A program made the position numbers and the translations under genes. Source: an uncultured Acidobacteriaceae bacterium (GTDB taxonomy: Bacteria > Acidobacteriota > Terriglobia > Terriglobales > Acidobacteriaceae). Taken from it: a stretch of 64,000 nucleotides of DNA. The notes under the pieces are model-generated. The model was not told the origin of the DNA. It ran no database searches and was given only the letters and a program-made list of their open reading frames with translations. Shown one piece after another: positions 58,166-64,000 of the stretch (positions within the stretch are counted from its first letter, which is position 1; each line of letters begins with the position of its first letter). The stretch lies in the NCBI GenBank assembly GCA_903828675.1, contig CAIKND010000038.1, positions 1-64,000 of the forward strand, in the 5' to 3' direction.

Positions 58166-61069
58166 CTATTGCCGTATCGGGGTCTTGCTTTCGAAGAGCA
58201 CTAGCCTGTCATTCAGGCTCTGAGCAAGGCGAGCGTTGCCTTGCCGGGTTGCAAGTTCCGCCGCCCGCAATTCCAGCTCGACTGCCTTGTCAAAGCGTCC
58301 AGCCTCTGCGTACGCCGCTGCAAGCGTTCCAAGAATCGCCGGCTCCTGTTGCAAAGTCAACTCAACCGCGTGTTCGGCCAGAGGCAGCGCGGCATTGCTA
58401 TCCCGTAGCGCGGGATCGCTTGAAGTTGCGAGTACCCATGCCGTGTCATTCAATACCTGCAGGTTATCGGGCTCCTTGCTTAGGGCTTGCTTCCAATACG
58501 CGAGGCCCTGCTTTCCCTGGCCAGTCATCACCATCGCCTTGCCCAGGTAATACCGCGCAACCACCGATTCCGGGGAAAGCGCAAGCGACCTTTCAAAATG
58601 CGGAATCGCCTCGGCAAGCTGACCCTTTTTCGCCAGCGCAATGCCCAGACTGGTGTGCAATTCAGCCGTCTCCGTACCCAGACTCAGCGACTTGTTGAAA
58701 TGCGGAATCGCCTCGTCAACTTCGCCTTTCGTCATCAGCGCGTTTCCGAGATTGTCTTCCGCCTCCCCGTTCGCCGGCTCCAGTTCTACCGCCTTCCTGA
58801 AGTTCGCGATGGCCCCATCCAAATCGCCCTTCGTGGCCAGCGCCAGCCCCAGGTTGTTATAGGCCGGCGCATGACCGGGGTTGATCGCGATGGCCTTTCG
58901 ATACTCGCCCAGCGCCTCCTCGCCCTTCCCCTCTGCGGCAAACACCGAACCCAGGTTATTATGTGCCTGCGCTAAATCCTCGTCGGCCTCGATCGCGGAT
59001 TTGAATTCAATCTCGGCTTCACCAAGCTGATGCTCTGCAAACAGCACGGAACCCAGGTTGTTGTGCGCCTCGGCATACTCGGGCTTATCGTCCAGCGCCA
59101 GGTGAAACTGCTCAATGGATTCGGCCGTCTTTCCCGCCTGGCCCAGCGCCGTGCCCAGCCCGTTATGCGCCTCCGCGCTGTGCGGGTCCAATTGCAGCGA
59201 CGCGCGATACTGCGCAATAGCGTCGTCCACCCTGCCCGCCAGAAACATCGTCTGCCCCAGCCCATAGTGCGCGCCCGAGTCGTCGGGTTCCATCTCTATC
59301 GCCTTTTCCCACTGCTTCGCCGCCGCCTCGTACTCGCCCCTCTTCGTCACCTCCACCGCAACATCGATCTGCTTGTAAAGGTCCACCGCCGGCGTGTCGA
59401 TATGCTCAATCCCGCTTGGATTCATATTCACAAACTCCGGAATGTTCACCGCGCGATTCGCAGCCGTCGAATTCTCAATCAGAATCGCCGGAGTGTCATT
59501 GCCGTCTTCGTCGATGTGCGTCAAAAACATCTGCGTATAGGGCGTTCGGCTCTTCGACGAGAAAACCATCCAGCGCCCATTCGGCGAAAAGCTGTGCCAC
59601 GAATTCATCAGCGCCGTGTTGCAGTTCATCAGCCGCGCTTTCCCGCCCGCCGCCGGAACAATGTAGAGCTTGCCGTCGGGCCGCATCAGCTGGCCATTGT
59701 GCGCCTCCACAAACACCATCCACTTGCCGTCCGGCGAAATCTTGGGAAAGCTGTTGCTCATCCCGTTTTGTGACGCGCCCTCGATCCGCTCGGCCTTCCC
59801 GCCACGGCCGTCATTAAATGGAATCCGGTATAGATCGTATTGAATCTGTACCTCGGCTGGGTCGTTCGCGTACGTCGCCAGTTTGCCGTCGGCAGGATTC
59901 GGGTCCTTCGCCTCGGCGCGTGCAAACACCAGGTACTTCCCGTCCGGACTCCACATCCCGCTGGCCTGCACCAGCTTCGGATCGTCCGCCCCCGGCAGCG
60001 GCTGCATCTTCCCCTTCTCCCGGTCATACCATGCCAGAACTCCGCGCGTCGGATAGAAAACCTGCAGGAACCGGTAGTCCAGAAAATTCGCGATGTAGTA
60101 GAACTGCCAGCCCTTCGTCCCCGGCGGCTTGATCGTGGTGGCCACGTACCGCCCGTCCGGCGAAACTTGCGACATGAATCCCAGCCGCGACTGCGAGTCC
60201 ATCTCGCCCGTAAACTTCGCCCACGAAATCATGTCCTTGGTGCCCACCGTCATCTTTTGCGCCACCGGCACCAGCGCGTAAAGCCCCTTGTTGTTCTGCG
60301 GGCCGTCCATGTCCAGTCCCAGAGTCTTGCCGTCGCGGCTGAACGAGTGGCAGTTGGCGCAAGAATGCAGGTCCGTCATCACCACGTGACTCGTGGGCTC
60401 CGCAACATTGCGCATGCGCCACTCGATCAGCGGAACCGCGCTCGAAGCCAGCGGCTTGATCACGCCCTTCTCCGTCGCCGAAGGCATCAGCGGCACGTCC
60501 CGGTAAAAGATCGGCGCGCCCACCGGATCGCGCGAAACCCTCAGTTCCATCGCCCCGCGCGACAGCGGCTTCTTTGCGTTCTTCTCCTCATAGCCGGTAA
60601 TACTGATCGTTGCCGCATGATCCACCGCGTGCCTGCGAATGGCCGCCCACGTCGCCGCGTCCGGCCTCCACGTATGCGCGGCCGCCTGTTCCGCCGTCAG
60701 CGTAGGCAGCTTGTTATTGGACGAGACACACCGCGCATCAATCTCGCCGGTCTTGAACCGCTCGCCCTTCGCAGCGACTTCCACAGCCGCGGAACCGTCG
60801 CCAAATCTGACCTCAATCTGCCATCGGACGCTGCCCTCCGCCGTATCCCTCCACTGAAATGTAGGCGCCTCCATATCGGGCGGGAAGACCGATCCGTTCA
60901 GCGGGTAATCGATCGTGATCCCGGCGACAGAATTCGTTGCACCGGCAACCGTCCTGACCGGCCCGCTCCTCCAAACCCCAAACAGCGCGAGGCAAGCCGC
61001 CAGGGCAACCGTCAGCACGCGCCCCACGCAGCGCAGTCCACGCCTGCCTGACCAGTCCCCAAGATGCAT
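58166..61069 (-). CDS. Haem-motif PD40 beta-propeller fused to TPR array
   Basis: The 967-residue protein has a signal/anchor (RVLTVALAACLALFGVW), then an N-terminal domain with a single CxxCH (HSCANCHSFSRDG), a TolB-like PD40 propeller (VSPDGRYVAT, GMWSPDGKYLVFA, ISPDGKWMVF, FSPNGRWMVFSS) and at least ten TPR units from about residue 580 to the end. A c-type haem site followed by a propeller and TPRs suggests an exported electron-transfer or scaffold protein, possibly matured by Ccm; function unknown. ATG 61069 follows GAGG; the longer frame to 61201 lacks this site. Confidence 0.83.
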   Translation of the reverse strand: MHLGDWSGRRGLRCVGRVLTVALAACLALFGVWRSGPVRTVAGATNSVAGITIDYPLNGSVFPPDMEAPTFQWRDTAEGSVRWQIEVRFGDGSAAVEVAAKGERFKTGEIDARCVSSNNKLPTLTAEQAAAHTWRPDAATWAAIRRHAVDHAATISITGYEEKNAKKPLSRGAMELRVSRDPVGAPIFYRDVPLMPSATEKGVIKPLASSAVPLIEWRMRNVAEPTSHVVMTDLHSCANCHSFSRDGKTLGLDMDGPQNNKGLYALVPVAQKMTVGTKDMISWAKFTGEMDSQSRLGFMSQVSPDGRYVATTIKPPGTKGWQFYYIANFLDYRFLQVFYPTRGVLAWYDREKGKMQPLPGADDPKLVQASGMWSPDGKYLVFARAEAKDPNPADGKLATYANDPAEVQIQYDLYRIPFNDGRGGKAERIEGASQNGMSNSFPKISPDGKWMVFVEAHNGQLMRPDGKLYIVPAAGGKARLMNCNTALMNSWHSFSPNGRWMVFSSKSRTPYTQMFLTHIDEDGNDTPAILIENSTAANRAVNIPEFVNMNPSGIEHIDTPAVDLYKQIDVAVEVTKRGEYEAAAKQWEKAIEMEPDDSGAHYGLGQTMFLAGRVDDAIAQYRASLQLDPHSAEAHNGLGTALGQAGKTAESIEQFHLALDDKPEYAEAHNNLGSVLFAEHQLGEAEIEFKSAIEADEDLAQAHNNLGSVFAAEGKGEEALGEYRKAIAINPGHAPAYNNLGLALATKGDLDGAIANFRKAVELEPANGEAEDNLGNALMTKGEVDEAIPHFNKSLSLGTETAELHTSLGIALAKKGQLAEAIPHFERSLALSPESVVARYYLGKAMVMTGQGKQGLAYWKQALSKEPDNLQVLNDTAWVLATSSDPALRDSNAALPLAEHAVELTLQQEPAILGTLAAAYAEAGRFDKAVELELRAAELATRQGNARLAQSLNDRLVLFESKTPIRQ

Positions 61070-61201
61070 TCTGTAAACCTCTGTCCTCGAAATCAGACGG
61101 ACCAGATCGACCTCACGGAGCACCGAAGCCCCATCACGCAAAGTATACTGCCCCACCAGTGCGCAGGTCCCCGCCCGTGCATCCCCCGCTGACTCGCTCA
61201 C

Positions 61202-61230
61202 TCGCTACCCCTGCGCAGCAGGGGTAGCGA
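61202..61230. repeat. CTACCCCTGC palindrome, copy 1
   Basis: TCGCTACCCCTGC (61202-61214) and GCAGGGGTAGCGA (61218-61230) form a 13-bp stem with loop GCA. A shorter copy, CTACCCCTGC-GCA-GCAGGGGCAG, lies at 61651-61673. Confidence 0.85.
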
Positions 61231-61254
61231 GTTCATTGCCGCCGCCAGAATCAT

Positions 61255-61308
61255 GCCCGCGCCGCAGGCGCAGTAGTTGTTAGCCCCGCGATTCAGCGTG
61301 GGGTTGGC
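61255..61308 (+). repeat. 54-bp repeat, copy 1
   Basis: The unit starts GCCCGCGCCGCAGGCGCAG and contains TTGTTAGCCCCGCG and TTCAGCGTGGGGTTGGC. It matches 61372-61425 at 51 of 54 positions, 117 bp apart in the same orientation. Confidence 0.85.
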
Positions 61309-61371
61309 TTTTTGATCGCCAGCCTCTCAAAGGACCTGTGTTTTACCGCTCCATGCCGGCAGCAGCCGGTA

Positions 61372-61425
61372 GCCCGCGCCGCAGGCGCAGAGGTTGTTAG
61401 CCCCGCGCTTCAGCGTGGGGTTGGC
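61372..61425 (+). repeat. 54-bp repeat, copy 2
   Basis: Second copy, same orientation; see the unit at 61255-61308. Both contain CAGCGTGGGG, and the internal CCCCGCG and CGTGGGG could pair as a small hairpin. Confidence 0.85.
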
Positions 61426-61650
61426 AAAACCAAAATCAATCCGGAGTCCCGTAGGGACGGCGCTCACAAGCCTGGTACTCCCGCGCTGTCTTTCCGGAGG
61501 GAGCAGGGGCATTCATGCCCCTGAATAGATCCCCTCCATGCCACGCCTTCAGGCGCGGGCCTTCATCGTCTTCCACCATGACGGCGAACAGGACCAAAGT
61601 GCGCGGATGGAACCTCGCCGTCGACCATCTCCTGCTGACACGCTGACCTG

Positions 61651-61673
61651 CTACCCCTGCGCAGCAGGGGCAG
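61651..61673. repeat. CTACCCCTGC palindrome, copy 2
   Basis: CTACCCCTGC (61651-61660), GCA, GCAGGGGCAG (61664-61673), a near-perfect copy of the palindrome at 61202-61230. Confidence 0.75.
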
Positions 61674-61815
61674 ATGACCCTGATTCTGAGACCTTGGATG
61701 CCTGATGTTCGAATACTCGGTGACCCACTCGGAGAAGCGTCAGGATTTCAGAAAACGTCCGCCATGGCGACTTAACATTACCGTCCTTCTATTTGAAGAC
61801 TATATTGCTAATCAT

Positions 61816-61872
61816 TGCCCTGAAGGGGACTTGAACCCCCAACGGCTTTGCGCCCTGCGGATCTTAAGCCGC
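61816..61872 (-). pseudogene. Truncated tRNA-Leu (UAA) 3' half
   Basis: On the minus strand a tRNA-Leu 3' half is readable: anticodon loop CTTAAGA (UAA), a class-II variable arm (GGC-GCAAA-GCC), the T arm GGGGG-TTCAAGT-CCCCT, and the acceptor strand TCAGGGC with discriminator A at 61816. No complementary GCCCTGA or D arm occurs upstream; the 5' side of the anticodon stem is imperfect and breaks into unrelated sequence with a GGTACCC/GGGTACC inverted repeat. It is therefore a remnant, typical of integration or recombination at a tRNA. Confidence 0.75.
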
Positions 61873-62154
61873 CGGTACCCATCATATGCGGTCGGGTACC
61901 GAGCAATATGGCGATATATATATCGGTAAATTGGCGGTATCGAGGCGGCCTGTGGGGGAGGTATTCCGAGCATAACGGTGATATGCCTCGCCCTGTAGAA
62001 CAAACAGCCCCCTGTAAAGTTCCGGCAGCCCGTTGACCTACGGCCCGCTAGTCCCGAATTCAGTGTCAAGGGCGGAGTAAACAGGAACCGCAAGGGCTTA
62101 GGAAATGGGAACCCTTCCCTCTCGCTATCTAGCTCGCTTCAGAGATGGGCGGAT

Positions 62155-63582
62155 TCATGGTTCTAGCCGGTTATTGTCTGGGCCCGGGGATACGTACGGC
62201 TCGTTATCGTCGAGGATGGCCCTGTTGCCGATCTGGTTCTCAATCTTCACACCATAGTAGCCATTGTTCCCTCGAACAATCGCTGAGCGAACCCCGGATG
62301 CAAGTCGTATGCTGGGCGGCTGGTAGCGAACATCTCGAACACTGAATGCGTTCCCAGGATTGTGGTCCTTGGAGCGCGCATCGAATGTGGAATTCTGTAT
62401 CTGCACTTTTCCACTCTCGACGAGAATCGCGGCATCGCTGGCATCGAAGTCGGAAGAGAAGTAGCAATCGGAGAAGGAAACGAAGCCGTCGCCCTGCAGT
62501 ACCGCGTTGTGTTCCGACGGGCCCCAGAACGCGGAGTTGACGAATCGTATGCTGCCGCTGGAGTGAGGTGCGACGATCACCTGCGTACTAGCCCCGATGT
62601 GGTGGCTGTTAAACTCGCCATTTGTGATTTGCAGTCCCTGAGGCTGGACGGCTTCAACAAGTACAGCCACCTGCGTTGCGTCTGCTCCAATGCCGGAAAG
62701 CTGGCCATTCATCGAGCCGTTTGTTGTTTCGATGAAGCGATATCCGGTCTTGGCGGGAAAGACGAACGTGTTGGTGACGTACTCCCAGTCGGTGCGCCCG
62801 AAGACGAACGCCTCAAGATTTTGCTGCATATAATCAAAGACCTTGTCCCAATTGCCTTTGAAGGATGCGCCGGCCCAGAAGTGCGAGTGGAACTGCACGT
62901 TCTCGATGCGCCCGATGTCGCCGGTCCAGTCGATCAAGATGCCGCGCCGCAGCACGCACCCATGAACGTTCAGGATGCGGTGACGTCCGTTCTCCGTAGG
63001 GCCGGTGCGAATGCCGTTGTAGCTGTTGATTAGCGTAACGTCACTCACCGTTGAATCAAAAGAGACGTCCTTTCCTTCAGCGGGGTTTCCGCGTATCTGA
63101 ATCGTCCACGGATACGGCTGAATATCGTTCACAACCTGTTCCGGATAATAGACAGTGAGGCCGGTAACCGAGGTCGAACTGCGCATCTCGATAAACGACG
63201 GAGCATTCTCGTTACCGCGCCCTTCGGTAGGCTCCAGAATCGATCCTGTCCGCGGCTCCCAGGACTGCGGAGTCTCATTGACACCCTTCAAATGCACGCC
63301 CGCCTTCAACTCGAGATGGCCGCGGCAAAGCCACTCTCCTGGCGGGACAAAGACGATGCCTCCCTTGATATGTGCCGCATCGATGGCCCGTTGAATGGCG
63401 CCTGTGTTGTTAGTATGGCCGTCACCCACTGCGCCGTATACACGGATATCGAATATGCCGTCTGCCTTGCCTCCGGGGAGCGTTTGAGCATGACCCGTCG
63501 CCGCACAACCTAGAGTAGTTGCAAGGAGAACGGCCAATACAAAACACCGGCGTGTCCGGTATGCAACGGAAGCACACATCAT
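62155..63582 (-). CDS. Secreted pectate-lyase-superfamily protein
   Basis: The 475-residue protein has a signal peptide with a lipobox-like TTLGCAATG. The body opens with FDIRVYGAVGDGHTNNTGAIQRAID, the typical start of pectate-lyase-3 right-handed beta-helix proteins, and repeats beta-strand coils with Asn/Gly-rich turns (VTLINSYNGIRTG, QIQNSTFDA). Catalytic residues for GH28 are not clear, so the activity (lyase, rhamnogalacturonase or binding) is open. AGGAAGGAACC precedes ATG 63582. Confidence 0.8.
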   Translation of the reverse strand: MMCASVAYRTRRCFVLAVLLATTLGCAATGHAQTLPGGKADGIFDIRVYGAVGDGHTNNTGAIQRAIDAAHIKGGIVFVPPGEWLCRGHLELKAGVHLKGVNETPQSWEPRTGSILEPTEGRGNENAPSFIEMRSSTSVTGLTVYYPEQVVNDIQPYPWTIQIRGNPAEGKDVSFDSTVSDVTLINSYNGIRTGPTENGRHRILNVHGCVLRRGILIDWTGDIGRIENVQFHSHFWAGASFKGNWDKVFDYMQQNLEAFVFGRTDWEYVTNTFVFPAKTGYRFIETTNGSMNGQLSGIGADATQVAVLVEAVQPQGLQITNGEFNSHHIGASTQVIVAPHSSGSIRFVNSAFWGPSEHNAVLQGDGFVSFSDCYFSSDFDASDAAILVESGKVQIQNSTFDARSKDHNPGNAFSVRDVRYQPPSIRLASGVRSAIVRGNNGYYGVKIENQIGNRAILDDNEPYVSPGPDNNRLEP

Positions 63583-64000
63583 GGTTCCTTCCTATATCCA
63601 ATTGGCTCGATCAACAGCATTCGATTCTCGCCAAGATCGCAATCCATCAGGCAGATTCAATTGCCGAGGGCATCGGTCCACATATGAATGCGATTTGCTG
63701 GATCGAAGCAGGAGACCTCGAGCCCCGCGGCCAGCGAATCGGCGCGAATCTGAATTCTGCCCCCGGCGGGGGCGTAGATCACTGCAAGATCGCACTCCGG
63801 CGAGCATGCTGCTGCGACAAAGCGCAATGGATCGTCGTTCTGGACTGTCCGTCAATTTGTACCAGAGTGGGTGCTCGTGTAGCGACAACTATCGCAGCCG
63901 AAACTTGAACGTAAGGCTCACACACTAGCCGGCATCGTATCCTGCACAAAGCTGTTATCGGCGCTGCACGGTCGCGGCTAGATTGCCAGTTCATGACCTC
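63583..64000. other. Right edge, mostly decayed coding remnant
   Basis: No intact gene. The region upstream of the pectate-lyase-like gene contains the tail fragment at 63657-63842; beyond it (63852 onward) the minus-strand frames are interrupted. The window ends inside this sequence. Confidence 0.6.
63657..63842 (-). pseudogene. C-terminal remnant of DUF4038/apiosidase-like hydrolase
   Basis: A 61-residue frame ending at TGA (63657) contains DDPLRFVAAAC, DLAVIYAPAGGRIQI and EVSCFDPANR. These match the C-terminal collagen-binding-like domain (PF12904 type) that follows DUF4038 barrels, including apiosidase-like GH140 enzymes. The frame is stopped by an in-frame TGA at 63852-63854. The sequence above shifts frame (HPLWYKLTDSPER in another frame resembles the same domain), so the gene appears decayed, or the sequence has a frameshift. 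The remainder would lie past the window edge. Confidence 0.55.

Larger units (their letters stand above)
61202..62154. other. Intergenic region with repeats and tRNA remnant
   Basis: No supported gene. The left half is dominated by dispersed repeats (61202-61230, 61255-61308, 61372-61425, 61651-61673). The right half has a broken tRNA-Leu 3' half at 61816-61872, a GGTACCC/GGGTACC inverted repeat (61874-61900) and the palindrome CGATATATATATCG (61912-61925). Nothing else is recognisable. Confidence 0.7.

Noticed and set aside
61816..61914. An intact tRNA-Leu
   Set aside because: No acceptor 5' strand, no D arm, and an imperfect anticodon stem; only the 3' half is present.

Overview
The window looks like a GC-rich chromosome segment from an Acidobacteriota bacterium, probably of the Terriglobia/Acidobacteriaceae type. 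This is inferred from gene content: a DUF5916-type outer-membrane protein, a futalosine-pathway mqnA, a carboxypeptidase-regulatory-like membrane protein beside ccm genes, a propeller/haem/TPR protein, many secreted glycoside hydrolases and many dispersed palindromic repeats. There is no rRNA, intact tRNA, phage, CRISPR array or insertion sequence.

Layout. 1-1.8 kb: repeats, a membrane protein and an orphan RHS tip. 1.8-10.4 kb: GH35 beta-galactosidase, glycogen synthase, a URO-D family methyltransferase, a DUF5916 protein and a secreted alpha/beta hydrolase. 10.8-14.8 kb: a minus-strand lldP-type permease, rhaM and GH28 group that reads as a pectin/rhamnose module. 15.2-18.4 kb: a GH20-beta-lactamase-fold fusion. 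18.5-22.7 kb: ccmF-ccmH-ccmI-like genes plus an envelope protein. 22.9-30.3 kb: a receiver lacking its phosphoacceptor Asp, uvrB (apparently leaderless), an eight-haem cytochrome c, AsmA, an SDR and mqnA. 30.5-37.9 kb: dprA, topA, a methyltransferase and small proteins. 37.9-46.1 kb: a cNMP-binding histidine kinase, GT39, DUF2164, GH36, DUF4149, ychF and a ZIP transporter. 46.1-47.8 kb: a repeat-dense spacer. 47.8-55.6 kb: GT2, a polytopic membrane protein, a kinase-like protein lacking its phospho-His joined to a stand-alone KdpD sensor module, an LprI-like protein, a lipid kinase and GH43. 55.7-61.1 kb: katG and the propeller-TPR protein. 61.2-64 kb: repeats, a broken tRNA-Leu 3' half, a pectate-lyase-fold protein and the decayed tail of a DUF4038/apiosidase-like hydrolase.

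Together the genes describe a heterotroph that degrades plant and microbial polysaccharides (GH20, GH28, GH35, GH36, GH43, pectate-lyase fold), stores glycogen, makes c-type cytochromes and menaquinone, and detoxifies peroxide. The most unusual items are the two signalling proteins lacking their phosphorylation residue, the KdpD split, and a dispersed hairpin repeat family that shares an 11-bp tag.
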